Source: Sphingomonas astaxanthinifaciens DSM 22298
GTDB taxonomy: Bacteria > Pseudomonadota > Alphaproteobacteria > Sphingomonadales > Sphingomonadaceae
Assembly: GCF_000711715.1 (NCBI RefSeq)
Contig: NZ_JONN01000001.1
Location: 1,674,001-1,738,000, forward strand
DNA: 64,000 bases
Direction of reading: 5' to 3'
The notes beneath the pieces are model-generated. The model was not told the DNA's origin and did not search any database. It saw only the letters and a list, made by a program, of their open reading frames with translations. Below are positions 30,822 through 40,626 of the stretch, piece after piece. The translations under genes were made by a program, and so were the position numbers. Numbering within the stretch: the stretch's first letter is position 1; each line of letters begins with the position of its first letter.

Positions 30822-33436
30822 CCGCGCTCGCCGAGCGTCTCGATCAGGCCCGCTCGGCCATCTTCGCCGCGATGGACGACTGTCCATCCGAGGGCCGCCA
30901 GCATGCCGCCGCCTTCGCCCGCGCGATCGACGACCTCGTCCGCGCCGCCTTCGCCGACGCGCTTGCCGCTTATCCCAATGCCAATCCCTCGGCCGCTGAG
31001 AAGGTCAGCCTGGTCGCGCTCGGCGGCTATGGCCGGGCCGAGATGGCGCCGTTCAGCGACGTCGACCTCATGTTCCTCGTCCCCCAGCCGCGCACGCCCT
31101 GGTGCGAGCAGGTGATCGAGGCGACGCTCTACGCTTTGTGGGACGCACGGCTGAAGGTAGGGCAGGCGATCCGCACCCCGGCCGAACTCCTCAACCTGTC
31201 GCGCGCCGACCTCACCGTCCGGACCGCCATGCTCGAAAGCCGCTTCGTCGACGGCGACCGCGCGCTGTACGAGGAAACCGCCGAGCGCTTCCGGCGGGAG
31301 ATTGTCGCGGGGACCGCCGCCGAATTCGTCACCGCCAAGCTCGCCGAGCGCGACGAGCGGCACGAGAAATTCGGCGACAGCCGCTATCTCGTCGAGCCCA
31401 ACGTCAAGAACGGCAAGGGGGGCCTGCGCGACCTCCACACCCTGCTGTGGGTCGGCCGCTACGTCCACGGCGTCCGCTCGGCCGAGGAGCTGGTCGGGGC
31501 CGGCCTGCTGACCCAGGCCGAATATGCCCGTTTCGACCGGGCGATGCGCTTCTTCTGGTCGGTCCGCTGCCTCCTCCACCGCGCCGCCGGCCGCGCCGAG
31601 GAACGACTGAGCTTCACCCACCAGCGCGAGCTCGCCGCCGCGCTTCGTTACGCCGACCGGCCAGGCAAGAGCGCGGTCGAACGCTTCATGCACATGTATT
31701 TCCTCCAGGCGCGCACTGTCGGCGACCTGACCGGCCAGTTCCTCGCCCAGCTCGACGCGCAACTGGGCGCCAAGGGCCGCCGCTTCGCCCTCCCGACCTT
31801 CCTCCGTCGCCCGCGCCGACTGGGCGGCTTTGTGGTCGATCGCGGCCGGCTTGCGCTGCCCCACGACCGCTATCTGCGCGACGACCCCAAGCGCCTGCTC
31901 GCCCTCTTCGCCACCGCCGCGCGCGAGAAGATGGAGGTGCATCCGAGCGCGATGCGCGCCGCGACCCGCGACGCGCGGCTGGTCGACCAGGTCCGCGACG
32001 ACCCCGAGGCCAATGCCCTGTTCCTCGAGGTCCTCACCAGCCGCGACCAGCCCGAGCTCGTCCTGCGCTGGATGAACGAGGCCAATGTCTTCGGCCGCTT
32101 CGTCCCCGACTTCCGCCGCGTCGTCGCGCAGATGCAGTTCGACATGTATCATCACTATACGGTCGACGAGCACACCATCCGCGCGGTCGGGCTGCTGGCG
32201 GCGATCGAGCGCGGCGAATATGCCGAGGACCATCCGCTGGCGACGGCGCTGTTCCGGCAGATCGGGTCGCGCCGCGTCCTCTATGTCGCGGTGCTGCTCC
32301 ACGACATCGCCAAGGGGCGCAAGGGCGACCACAGCATTCTCGGCGAGGAAGTCGCGCGCGAGCTCTGCCCCCGGCTCGGGCTCGACGCGGGCGAGACCGA
32401 TACCGTGGCCTGGCTCGTCCGCCACCACCTGCTGCTCAGCCGGACCGCGTTCAAGCGCGACCTCGCCGACCCCAAGACGATCGACGACTTCACCGCCGAG
32501 GTGCAGAGCCCCGAGCGCCTGCGCCTGCTCCTGCTGCTCACCGTGGTCGACATTCGCGCGGTCGGGCCCGGGGTCTGGACCGAGTGGAAGCGGCGCCTGA
32601 TCCAGTCGCTCTACGACCTCGCCGAGGAGCGCCTGCGGCTTGGCCACAAGCAGCGCGGCCGGGCCGAGGAAGTCGCCGCCCGGCAGGCGACGCTCCGCGC
32701 GGCGCTGGGCTGGAGCGACAAGGCCGCCGCTGCCCACGCCCGGCGCTTGCCCGACAGCTACTGGCTGGCCGAGCCTGGCGACTGGATCCTCGACAATGCC
32801 CGGCAGATCGCCGAGGCCGAAGCCGCGGACGGCGAGCGTCGGCCCTCGATCCGGATCGAGGGCGAGGATTCGGGTGCGACCCGGGTCAGCATCTTCGCGC
32901 CCGACCGTCCCGGCCTCTTCTACCGGATCTGCGCCGGGCTCGCCGCCGCCGGCGCGGGAATCGTCGGCGCGCGGATCCACACCACCCGCGACGGCATGGC
33001 GCTCGACAATCTGCTGGTGCAGGACGGCCAAGGCCGACCCTATACCGACCGGCGCCGCCGGGCCCGCCTCGCCAGGGCGCTCACCGCTGCGGTCGGCAGC
33101 GAGGCGCTCGCACCGCTCGCCGCCGGTCAGGCGACCAATGTCTTCGGGCTCGCCCCGTCGGTCACCGTCGCCGACGGCGCTTCGCGCCGCTTCACCGTGG
33201 TCGAGGTGCGCGCGTCCGACCGGACCGGCCTGCTCGCCGCGCTGGCCCATGCGATCCACGGCATCGGCCAGGTCGTCCATTCGGCGCATATCGCCACCTA
33301 CGGCGAGAAGGCGGTCGACGTCTTCTACCTGACCAATGCCGAGGGGCAGAAGCTCGATCCCACCGAGGTCGCGGCGCTGCGCGCGGCGCTGCTCGCCGCG
33401 GCCTCCGATCCCGACCCGCAGTCGGCCGCCGCCTGA
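30818..33436 (+). CDS. glnD: Bifunctional uridylyltransferase/uridylyl-removing enzyme GlnD
   Basis: An 872-residue nitrogen sensor that adds or removes UMP on PII proteins. The nucleotidyltransferase motif is [19 protein letters not shown] near residues 69-87. The HD hydrolase has HHYTVDEHT and [14 protein letters not shown]. Two C-terminal ACT domains start at [19 protein letters not shown] and [17 protein letters not shown] and sense glutamine. All key residues are present. It is the last gene of the mutS-glnD unit. Confidence 0.96.
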   Translation: MTALAERLDQARSAIFAAMDDCPSEGRQHAAAFARAIDDLVRAAFADALAAYPNANPSAAEKVSLVALGGYGRAEMAPFSDVDLMFLVPQPRTPWCEQVIEATLYALWDARLKVGQAIRTPAELLNLSRADLTVRTAMLESRFVDGDRALYEETAERFRREIVAGTAAEFVTAKLAERDERHEKFGDSRYLVEPNVKNGKGGLRDLHTLLWVGRYVHGVRSAEELVGAGLLTQAEYARFDRAMRFFWSVRCLLHRAAGRAEERLSFTHQRELAAALRYADRPGKSAVERFMHMYFLQARTVGDLTGQFLAQLDAQLGAKGRRFALPTFLRRPRRLGGFVVDRGRLALPHDRYLRDDPKRLLALFATAAREKMEVHPSAMRAATRDARLVDQVRDDPEANALFLEVLTSRDQPELVLRWMNEANVFGRFVPDFRRVVAQMQFDMYHHYTVDEHTIRAVGLLAAIERGEYAEDHPLATALFRQIGSRRVLYVAVLLHDIAKGRKGDHSILGEEVARELCPRLGLDAGETDTVAWLVRHHLLLSRTAFKRDLADPKTIDDFTAEVQSPERLRLLLLLTVVDIRAVGPGVWTEWKRRLIQSLYDLAEERLRLGHKQRGRAEEVAARQATLRAALGWSDKAAAAHARRLPDSYWLAEPGDWILDNARQIAEAEAADGERRPSIRIEGEDSGATRVSIFAPDRPGLFYRICAGLAAAGAGIVGARIHTTRDGMALDNLLVQDGQGRPYTDRRRRARLARALTAAVGSEALAPLAAGQATNVFGLAPSVTVADGASRRFTVVEVRASDRTGLLAALAHAIHGIGQVVHSAHIATYGEKAVDVFYLTNAEGQKLDPTEVAALRAALLAAASDPDPQSAAA

Positions 33437-33450
33437 CTCTTAACGAGAAA

Positions 33451-33476
33451 GGGCCCCGCGGTCGCCCGCGAGGCCC
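33451..33476 (-). terminator. Terminator of the TonB-dependent receptor gene
   Basis: An 11-base stem with one mismatch and a 4-base loop (GGGCCCCGCGG pairs with CCGCGAGGCCC). Read on the minus strand it is followed by TTTCTCGTT. It lies 25 bases past the receptor stop and just after the convergent glnD stop. Confidence 0.7.
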
Positions 33477-33501
33477 CTCCCCCTGTAACGGAGCGCGCCG
33501 C

Positions 33502-36381
33502 TTAGAAGCGGGTGCGGACCGTCATGCCGTAGGTGCGCGGCTCGCCGAGGAAGGCGCCGAACAGCTGGCTCGAGGTCGGCGTGAAGCCGCTGCGAACCGC
33601 CCGGTAGGTGCCCGAGCCCTGCAGCGTCGCGTCGAACGCCACCTGCAGGAAGTCCTCGTTGAACAGGTTCTGGGCCCACAGCTCGACGCCCCAGATGCCC
33701 TTCGGACCGGTCAGGCCGACGCGGGCATTCACCACCGTGTAGGCGGGCTGCAGCTTCTCGAGGTCGAGGTCCGAACCGGTGTTGTACTGGCTCGAGTGAC
33801 GGGCATCAACGTAGAACAGCGCGCGGATCCCGCTGTCGGTGATCTGCGGCGTGAACGAGGCCGAGCCGGTCAGCGCCAGCGCGGCGCTGTTCGAGAGGCG
33901 ACGCTGCGCCAGCTGGAACAGGGCGTTGCTGAGCGCGCGGCCTTCGACGCCGACCAGGTTCTGGCGATACTTGGTCGAGGTCCAGGTGCCGCCGACGTTG
34001 ATCGAGACGTCGGTGATCGGGCGGGTGAACACCTCGACTTCGACACCGCGGCTGCGGACGCCGGCCCGCAGGTCATCCTTGGCGCAGGTCCCGGTCGCCG
34101 AATTGTTGTCGCGGTCCTGGTTGAAGATGTACTTGCTGCAGCTGTTCACGTTCTCGACGAAGAAGTTCAGCCCGTTGAAGGTGTTGAGCTGGAAATCGCG
34201 GAACAGCTGGTTGAAGGCCGCCACGTTCACGTCGATCCCGCGGCCGTTGTACTTCATGCCGAGCTCGAGCGCGTCGTTGATCTCGGGCTTGAACTCGAGC
34301 TGCTTGAGGCTCGCCGCGGTGGTGACGCCGCCCGGGGCGGTGCCGACCAGCGTGCGCGAGAAGGCCGAACGGTCGAGGTTGTAGCCGCCCGCCTTGTAGC
34401 CGCGCGAATAGCTCACGTAGGTGAGGATGTCCGACGAGGGCTTCCAGCTGAGGACCACGGTGCCCGACAGCTTCGACTCGGTCTTCTTGCCGTTCTGGAG
34501 CGACAGGCTGCCGCCGGCGACGCTCGGGATAACGCACGGCAGCTGCTGCAGCGCCTGCAGGCCGGCCAGCGGGCTGGCGGTCCCGTTGAGCGAGGTCAGC
34601 GCGCGGCACAGCAGGTTGTTGTCGGTGAAGGTGGCGTCGAGGGTCTTGCGCTCGCGGGTGTAGCGGGCGCCGAGCGTCAGCTTCAGGCTGTCGGTGATGT
34701 TGAAGATGTTGTGCGTGAAGACCGCGAAATTGCGGCTGTTCTGGTCGTAGACGTCACGCAGGCCGACACCGTTGAAGCTGGTCGTCGGCGACAGGCCGAG
34801 GGTCGCGGCGAGCGAGCCGAAGCCCGGACGGCCCGGGACCGAGTTGAGCGCGCCGAGTGTGCCCACCGAGGTCTGGAGCTGCGTGATCGCGGCGACCTGC
34901 GCCGGGGTGCGGCTGGCGACCGGAATGGCGAGCAGCGCGCCGAGCTGCGAGCTCAGCGTCGAGATCGCGCCGTTCACGATCGTCTGGTTGACGCAGGTCG
35001 GCGAGCTGGTCTGGACCGCGCCCGGAAGCACGCTCGAGAAGAGCAGGCAGTTCGAGTAGCGCTCATAGTCCGCGCCGTAGCTGAGGTTGTCGGCGACGGT
35101 CAGCTTCTCGTTCGCGAAATAGCCGCCGACCAGCCAGTTCAGGCGGTCGTTGAGCGTCGTGCCCTGGAGGCGGAGCTCCTGGCTGAAGGTCTTGAACTTG
35201 TTGTAGGCGCTGCCGTCGTCACCGCGATAGATGATGTCGAGGTTGTTGAAGTCGGCATCCTGGCCGCGGATGTAGTTGTTGTAGCGATAGGCGGTGATGC
35301 TGGTCAGCTCGGCACCGCCGAAGTCGTACACGGCCTCGCCCGACACGCCATAATCCTTGACGTCCTGGCGGAAGCTGCGGCCCGGGGTGATCGAGATGTC
35401 GCGGGCAAAGGTGTCGTCATGGATCACGCCGCCCAGCGCCCGCTCGAGGCCGGCGATGGTCGAGGGTGTCTCGATCACGTTGCCGCCCGAGAGCGTGTAG
35501 TTGCGGGCGCGCAGGAAGGTCGCCGCGCAGCACTCCTCGTCGCGCTTCGAATAGTCGCCGATCAGGCGGAAGCTGAACTGGTCGTTGGGCTTGTAGAGGC
35601 CCTGCAGGCGAACGAGGTAACGGTCGCGATTGTTGACGTCGCGGCCCGAGATGGTGTCGGTCAGGAAGCCGTCGCGCTTCATGTAGATGGCGTCGGCGCG
35701 GACCGCGAACTGGTCGCTGAGGCCGCCGGTGGCACCCACTTCGACGCGGCGCAGGTCGTAGTTGCCGAGCGTCAGCTCGGCGTTGACCTGCTGCTTGAAG
35801 CTCGGCTTGGCGGTGATGATCGAGATGAGGCCGGCCGAGGCGTTGCGGCCGAACAGCGTGCCCTGCGGACCGCGCAGCACCTCGATGCGGTCGATCTGGC
35901 CGAGCTCGGTCAGGCCGACGCCAGTGCGCGAGCGATAGACGCCGTCGATGAACACCGCGACCGAACTTTCGAGGCCGGGGTTGTCGCCGACCGTGCCGAT
36001 GCCGCGGATACGGGCGGCACCCGCGCCGGCCTCGGACGAGGTCGAGGAGACCAGCAGCGAGGGGCTGACCTGGGTCAGCTGGCGGATGTCGGCGACGCCG
36101 CTGTTCTCGAGGGTCTGCGCGGTGATCGCGCTGACCGCGAGCGGCACGTCGGACAGGGCCTCGTTACGGCGGGTCGCGGTGACGACGATGTCGCCCACGT
36201 CGGCGGTGTTGGTCTGTTCGGCGGTCTGCGCCTCGACCCCGGTCTTGCTGACCGCACCGGCCTCGGCGGTCGAACCCTCGGTCGGCTGCGCGCCCTGGCC
36301 GTCGGTGTCGGTCGACTGGGCGAAGGCCGGCGTCGAGATGGCGAACAGGCCGGCTGAAAGCAGCCAGATGGACTTGCGCAT
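33502..36381 (-). CDS. TonB-dependent outer-membrane receptor
   Basis: A 959-residue receptor. The signal peptide is MRKSIWLLSAGLFAISTPAFA, followed by a Thr/Glu-rich linker of about 40 residues and a TonB-box-like start of the plug (DIVVTATRRNEALSDVP). The plug ends with VLRGPQGTLFGRNASAGLI, and the barrel closes with a terminal Phe (GMTVRTRF). Several loops carry Cys pairs (NCLLF...PTCVN; LCRAL...LPCVI; NSCSKY...TGTCAK), probably disulfides outside the cell. It imports an unknown large nutrient using proton-motive force. The ribosome site GGAGGGG precedes the ATG. Confidence 0.93.
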   Translation of the reverse strand: MRKSIWLLSAGLFAISTPAFAQSTDTDGQGAQPTEGSTAEAGAVSKTGVEAQTAEQTNTADVGDIVVTATRRNEALSDVPLAVSAITAQTLENSGVADIRQLTQVSPSLLVSSTSSEAGAGAARIRGIGTVGDNPGLESSVAVFIDGVYRSRTGVGLTELGQIDRIEVLRGPQGTLFGRNASAGLISIITAKPSFKQQVNAELTLGNYDLRRVEVGATGGLSDQFAVRADAIYMKRDGFLTDTISGRDVNNRDRYLVRLQGLYKPNDQFSFRLIGDYSKRDEECCAATFLRARNYTLSGGNVIETPSTIAGLERALGGVIHDDTFARDISITPGRSFRQDVKDYGVSGEAVYDFGGAELTSITAYRYNNYIRGQDADFNNLDIIYRGDDGSAYNKFKTFSQELRLQGTTLNDRLNWLVGGYFANEKLTVADNLSYGADYERYSNCLLFSSVLPGAVQTSSPTCVNQTIVNGAISTLSSQLGALLAIPVASRTPAQVAAITQLQTSVGTLGALNSVPGRPGFGSLAATLGLSPTTSFNGVGLRDVYDQNSRNFAVFTHNIFNITDSLKLTLGARYTRERKTLDATFTDNNLLCRALTSLNGTASPLAGLQALQQLPCVIPSVAGGSLSLQNGKKTESKLSGTVVLSWKPSSDILTYVSYSRGYKAGGYNLDRSAFSRTLVGTAPGGVTTAASLKQLEFKPEINDALELGMKYNGRGIDVNVAAFNQLFRDFQLNTFNGLNFFVENVNSCSKYIFNQDRDNNSATGTCAKDDLRAGVRSRGVEVEVFTRPITDVSINVGGTWTSTKYRQNLVGVEGRALSNALFQLAQRRLSNSAALALTGSASFTPQITDSGIRALFYVDARHSSQYNTGSDLDLEKLQPAYTVVNARVGLTGPKGIWGVELWAQNLFNEDFLQVAFDATLQGSGTYRAVRSGFTPTSSQLFGAFLGEPRTYGMTVRTRF

Positions 36382-36634
36382 GGAAATTGACCCCTCCGAA
36401 AGTAAAACCTTACAGGCGGTGGGGCGTAGAGCAGCCACGCCTTCCTTGGGAAGCGCGGGCGTTCGTCACTTATGGGTAATGTTGCTGCGCTGTGTCAGTG
36501 TCGCAACATGCTGCACCGCAGCAACGCACTTGCACCTAACTTAGATAGCGGAAAGTCGCCGGGCCGCGGCGGATGATCGGCTTTTCGGCCACACCTCCGT
36601 GCCCGGCGCCAGTGGCGCCCCCTGCGGGCCGCGC
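36382..36634. other. 253-base receptor-infC intergenic region
   Basis: Holds the receptor leader and promoter (minus strand) and the end of the infC transcript. Palindromes are present at 36441-36453 (CTTCC/GGAAG), 36481-36489 with 36517-36525 (GTTGCTGCG/CGCAGCAAC), and 36509-36523. No open frame is convincing. Confidence 0.5.
36509..36523. promoter_or_regulatory. PhaR-like palindrome upstream of the TonB receptor
   Basis: TGCTGCACCGCAGCA is a perfect 6-base inverted repeat with 3 central bases, nested in a larger repeat (36481-36489/36517-36525). It fits the CTGC-N3-GCAG pattern described for the PHA-responsive repressor PhaR in Paracoccus. It lies about 130 bases before the receptor ATG. 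The regulator assignment is inference only. Confidence 0.4.
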
Positions 36635-37165
36635 TTACTTGGGCGCCAGCACCATCAGCATCTGACGGCCTTCCATGCGCGGGTGCGCCTCGACCTTGGC
36701 GATTTCGCCGGTCGCCTCGGCGACGCGCTGGAGCACCGCCATGCCGAGCTGGCCATGCGCCATCTCGCGACCGCGGAAGCGCATGGTGACCTTCACCTTG
36801 TCGCCGTCCTCGAGGAACTCGACCACCTTCTTCATCTTGGTCTCGTAGTCGTGGTCGTCGATGTTCGGACGCATCTTGATCTCCTTGATCTCCTGCGTCT
36901 TCTGGCGCTTGCGCTGCTCGTTGGCCTTCTTCTGGGCCTCGTACTTGAAGCGGCCGATATCGAGGAACTTCGCGACGGGCGGATCGGCATTGGGGCTGAT
37001 CTCGACCAGGTCGAGCCCGACCTCGGCGGCCTGCTCGATCGCTTCACGCGTATACATCACGCCAAGGTTCTCGCCATTTTCGTCGATCACCCGAACCTTC
37101 TGGCTCTGGATGAACTCATTGTAGCGAGGGCCGGTCATCGGCGGCGGCGCCATCGGGCGGCGCAT
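36635..37165 (-). CDS. infC: Translation initiation factor IF-3
   Basis: A 176-residue IF-3 with N domain ([14 protein letters not shown]), basic linker ([14 protein letters not shown]) and C domain ([28 protein letters not shown]). It binds the 30S subunit and checks start codons. The ATG at 37165 has no ribosome site; an in-frame ATA at 37178-37180 lies 8 bases after a perfect AAGGAG (37189-37194), so translation may begin there and give 181 residues. infC in E. coli starts with AUU. The usual rpmI-rplT partners do not follow; the receptor gene does. Confidence 0.96.
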   Translation of the reverse strand: MRRPMAPPPMTGPRYNEFIQSQKVRVIDENGENLGVMYTREAIEQAAEVGLDLVEISPNADPPVAKFLDIGRFKYEAQKKANEQRKRQKTQEIKEIKMRPNIDDHDYETKMKKVVEFLEDGDKVKVTMRFRGREMAHGQLGMAVLQRVAEATGEIAKVEAHPRMEGRQMLMVLAPK

Positions 37166-37360
37166 GCTGGGCGGACGTATAACGCATTCTCCTTGTGCAA
37201 TTGGCTGAGGGTGCCAGCTAGGCGCTCACGGCCCTGCTGAAAAGGGGCGAACCCCCAATTAGGGGCATTTTCTTGCCGCCCTGTGGCGGACTGGCGTCAT
37301 TTGCCCCCCTCGTCGCGGCGCAAGGGCGTTCCTACATGCGGGCAGGGAGTGAAACGTACG

Positions 37361-37891
37361 ATGCTCGAAGTCCTTGGCGCGATCCTGCTGGTCTTCTTCC
37401 TCATGGCCCTAGCCATGGTCTGGCTGGGCGTCCGCATGGCGCGGCGGATGATGCGCAACCTGCGCTCCTTCGCCGGCGGCTTCACCGGCCAGGGGGCCTG
37501 GGGCGGACAATCCTGGGGGAGCGCCATCCCCGATCCGCGCTGGGCGCGGCTGGCCGGCCATCTCGATCGCCGCCAGCGAGAGCAGGCGCGGGTCGCGCGC
37601 GAACGGATCCGCGCACTGCTCGCCGAGCGCGGGTCGGCCGCGCTCACTCCCGAGGAAGCGCAGCTCATGATCAGCTGCGAGAAGCGCGTCCCCGAACTCA
37701 TCGACACCTGCCTCGAGCGCTGCCGGTCGGCCCGCCCCGACGAGCGCTGCGACTATGCCGCACCGACGCTCGAGCGGCTGGTCCGGCTGGGCGAGGAGGC
37801 CGAGGCCGCGCGGGCCGCGATCCGGGCCCGCGACGACCAAAGGCTCACCACCATGCACCATTATTTCGACGCGGTCGCCGAGCGGCGCTGA
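37361..37891 (+). CDS. Hypothetical single-pass membrane protein
   Basis: A 176-residue protein beginning MLEVLGAILLVFFLMALAMV, a single N-terminal transmembrane segment followed by an Arg-rich stop-transfer stretch (GVRMARRMMRN). The cytoplasmic part is helical and Arg/Glu-rich, with four Cys between residues 105 and 130 (SCEKR, DTCLERC, DERCDY). No family is recognised. The ATG at 37361 follows AGGGAG at modest distance. It is convergent with the GAF gene, 21 bases away. Confidence 0.6.
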   Translation: MLEVLGAILLVFFLMALAMVWLGVRMARRMMRNLRSFAGGFTGQGAWGGQSWGSAIPDPRWARLAGHLDRRQREQARVARERIRALLAERGSAALTPEEAQLMISCEKRVPELIDTCLERCRSARPDERCDYAAPTLERLVRLGEEAEAARAAIRARDDQRLTTMHHYFDAVAERR

Positions 37892-37912
37892 CGGCGGCGC
37901 CGGCGACTCGGA

Positions 37913-38500
37913 TCAGAGCGCGAGCCAGGCCGCGCGGCCGCAATCCTGACCCCCGGCCGAGCGGCGGGCGCGGGCGGCGGCGACGAGCCGGGCAATGTCC
38001 CGGAACAGGGCCAGCTGGTCGCTGGTGAAGCTGCGGCGGGTTCGGCTGGCGAAGGAGAGGGTGCCGAGCAGCCGGTCGTCGGCCAACAGCGGCTGCGAGG
38101 CATAGGCATTGACCCCCGCGCTGCGCACCAGGTCCGCGCGCGGATCGAGCGAGCGCTGGATGTCGGTGACGTGCAGCGGCGCGCGCAGGCGGGCCACGAG
38201 GCCGCAGATCGCCTGTCCGAAGTCCAGGCGTGCACAGCGCAGGGCCATGGCCTCGTCGAACCCGCGGAGCGTGGCGAGGTGAAGGACCTCGTCGGCCGGG
38301 GAGGCGACGAACGCCACCATCCCGTCGATGATTCCGGCGGAATCGAGGTCGTCATAGACCGCTGGAAGCACCGCCCGGTCGGGATCGTCGCCCCGCACCA
38401 GGCGCAGGCTGACCTCGGCAAGGAGGGCCGCGCGCCCGCCTGGCAAGGCCGGCTCCACCCGACCGAAACGGGGCACTGCGAGTGTCGGTGCGGCAGTCAT
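37913..38500 (-). CDS. GAF domain protein
   Basis: A 195-residue protein consisting mostly of one GAF domain (about residues 30-175; motifs ICGLVARLRAPLHVTDIQ, SAGVNAYASQPLLADDRLLGTLSFASRTRRSF). No output domain or membrane segment is attached, so it is a free-standing sensor-type module that binds an unknown small ligand. It lies between thrS and infC on the same strand but with its own start 65 bases after thrS. Confidence 0.75.
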   Translation of the reverse strand: MTAAPTLAVPRFGRVEPALPGGRAALLAEVSLRLVRGDDPDRAVLPAVYDDLDSAGIIDGMVAFVASPADEVLHLATLRGFDEAMALRCARLDFGQAICGLVARLRAPLHVTDIQRSLDPRADLVRSAGVNAYASQPLLADDRLLGTLSFASRTRRSFTSDQLALFRDIARLVAAARARRSAGGQDCGRAAWLAL

Positions 38501-38565
38501 GAGTCGTCCCCCGGCTTGCCGCGGGATCTTAACTCAGATCAGCTTTGATCGAAGCGAAGACGTGT

Positions 38566-40581
38566 TCAATTCGGACGCAAATCGGGCGCCACCGCTTCGG
38601 CGCGGAGCAGGGCGACCGCCTCGTCGAGGGTGAGCACCTTCTGATGTTCGTCCGATCCCAGCCGGCGCACGGCGACGGTCCCTTCCTCGGCCTCGCGCTT
38701 GCCGACCACCAGCAGCAGCGGGACCTTGGCGAGACTGTGCTCGCGCACCTTGTAGTTGATCTTCTCGTTGCGGGTGTCGGCCTCGACCCGGAAGCCCGCC
38801 GCGCCGAGCTTGGCCGCCACCTCATTGGCATAGCCGTCGGCGTCCGAGACGATGGTCGCGACCACCGCCTGCGTCGGCGCGAGCCAGACCGGGAAGCGGC
38901 CGGCATAATGCTCGATCAGGATGCCGATGAAGCGCTCGTAGCTGCCGAAGATGGCGCGGTGCAGCATCACCGGGCGATGGCGCTCGCCATCCTCGCCGAC
39001 GAAGGTCGCGTCGAGCCGCTCGGGAAGTACGCGGTCCGACTGGATGGTGCCGACCTGCCAGGTCCGCCCGATCGCGTCGGTCAGGTGCCATTCGAGCTTG
39101 GGCGCGTAGAAGGCCCCCTCGCCCGGAAGCTCTTCCCAGCCATATGCGGGGGTCGCGAGCCCGGCTTCGACCACCGCGTTGCGCAGCTCGCCCTCGGCCT
39201 TGTCCCAGTCGGCGTCCGAGCCGAACCTTTTGTCGGGGCGAAGCGCGAGCTTGATCGAATAGGTGAAGCCGAAGTCGCGGTAGATGCCGTCGGCCAGCGC
39301 ACAGAAGGCCTTCACTTCCTCCACCACCTGGTCCTCGGTGCAGAAGATGTGCGCGTCGTCCTGCGTGAACTGGCGCACGCGCATCAGGCCGTGGAGCGCG
39401 CCATGCGGCTCGTTGCGATGGCAGCAGCCATGCTCGAACAGCCGCAGCGGCAGGTCGCGATAGCTCTTGATGCCCTGCCGGAAGACCAGCACGTGCGCCG
39501 GGCAGTTCATCGGCTTCAGGGCCATCCAGCGGGCGTCGTCGGAGACCAGCGGCCCGACGTCGTCGACATTGGGCACCTCGTCGGGAATGACGAACATGTT
39601 CTCGCGATACTTGCCCCAGTGGCCCGACTGCTCCCACTGGCGCGCGTCCATCACCTGCGGGGTCTTGATCTCGCGATATCCGGCCGCGTCGATCTTGCGG
39701 CGCATATAGGCTTCGAGCTCGCGCCAGATCTTGAAGCCGTTGGGATGCCAGAAGATCGACCCGTGCGCTTCTTCCTGGAGGTGGAACAGGTCCATCTCCT
39801 TGGCGAGGCGGCGATGGTCGCGCTTGGCCGCTTCCTCGAGCCGGGTCAGATGCTCGGCGAGCTGCTTCTTGTTGAGCCAGGCCGTCCCGTAGATGCGCGA
39901 GAGCATCGGGTTCTTGGGGTCGCCGCGCCAGTAAGCCCCCGACACGCGGGTCAGCTTGAAGGCCTGCGGATCGAGCTTGCCGGTCGAGGCGAGGTGCGGA
40001 CCCCGGCAGAGGTCCATCCAGGCATCGTCGCCGCGCCCAGACCGATACATGGTGATCGTCTGGTCGGCGGGGAGCTCCATCACCCACTGCGCCTTGAAGG
40101 TCTCGCCGGTGCGCTCGAAGAAGGCGCGCACGTCCTCGCGGCTCCACACTTCGCGGATCAGCGGCTCGTCGGCCGCGATCACCTTGCGCATCGCCTCCTC
40201 GATCGCGGGCAAATCCTCCTCGGTGAAGGGACCGCGGCCGGGCGCCGGCGCGAAGTCATAGTAGAAGCCGTCGTCGGTCGCCGGGCCGAAGGTGATCTGC
40301 GTGCCGGGATAGAGCTTCTGCACCGCCTCGGCGAGGACGTGGGCGAAGTCGTGCCGGACCAGTTCGAGCGCGTCCTTCTCGTCGCGCGCGGTGATCAGCG
40401 CGAGCTCGGCATCCTCCTCGAAGGGCCGCATGATGTCGCGCACTTCGCCATTGACCCGGGCCGCGAGCGCGGCCTTGGCAAGGCCGGGACCGATCGCCGC
40501 GGCGACGTCGGCCGGGGTCGATCCTTCCGGCATCTCCCGAACGGAGCCATCGGGAAGCGAGATTCGGAACATCTTGGACAT
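38566..40581 (-). CDS. thrS: Threonyl-tRNA synthetase
   Basis: A 671-residue class II synthetase. The order is TGS (residues 1-60), the editing domain (about 70-225), the catalytic core with [16 protein letters not shown] and motif 2 [19 protein letters not shown], and the anticodon-binding domain from about residue 575. The Zn ligands Cys in MNCPAH and downstream His residues are conserved. It charges tRNA-Thr and clears mischarged serine. infC, its usual neighbour, lies 1.4 kb further on with two unrelated genes between. Confidence 0.97.
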   Translation of the reverse strand: MSKMFRISLPDGSVREMPEGSTPADVAAAIGPGLAKAALAARVNGEVRDIMRPFEEDAELALITARDEKDALELVRHDFAHVLAEAVQKLYPGTQITFGPATDDGFYYDFAPAPGRGPFTEEDLPAIEEAMRKVIAADEPLIREVWSREDVRAFFERTGETFKAQWVMELPADQTITMYRSGRGDDAWMDLCRGPHLASTGKLDPQAFKLTRVSGAYWRGDPKNPMLSRIYGTAWLNKKQLAEHLTRLEEAAKRDHRRLAKEMDLFHLQEEAHGSIFWHPNGFKIWRELEAYMRRKIDAAGYREIKTPQVMDARQWEQSGHWGKYRENMFVIPDEVPNVDDVGPLVSDDARWMALKPMNCPAHVLVFRQGIKSYRDLPLRLFEHGCCHRNEPHGALHGLMRVRQFTQDDAHIFCTEDQVVEEVKAFCALADGIYRDFGFTYSIKLALRPDKRFGSDADWDKAEGELRNAVVEAGLATPAYGWEELPGEGAFYAPKLEWHLTDAIGRTWQVGTIQSDRVLPERLDATFVGEDGERHRPVMLHRAIFGSYERFIGILIEHYAGRFPVWLAPTQAVVATIVSDADGYANEVAAKLGAAGFRVEADTRNEKINYKVREHSLAKVPLLLVVGKREAEEGTVAVRRLGSDEHQKVLTLDEAVALLRAEAVAPDLRPN

Positions 40582-40626
40582 GGCTCGCCCCTTAGCGGGT
40601 GAGCCGCGCCCTGTGCACCCCCGTCG

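Noticed and set aside
25812..30887. An open frame of 1691 codons on the minus strand ending in maeB
   Set aside because: Only the part from 28085 down is malic enzyme; the rest is antisense to mutS and lacks any domain or ribosome site.
31102..36357. An open frame of 1751 codons on the plus strand
   Set aside because: It is frame-shifted within glnD and then antisense to the receptor gene; the product is Arg/Pro/Ala-rich with no domain, an effect of high GC content.
37250..37275. Short CCCC-AATTA-GGGG hairpin followed by CATTTTC
   Set aside because: The stem is only 4 bases and no transcript ending here is expected between divergent genes.
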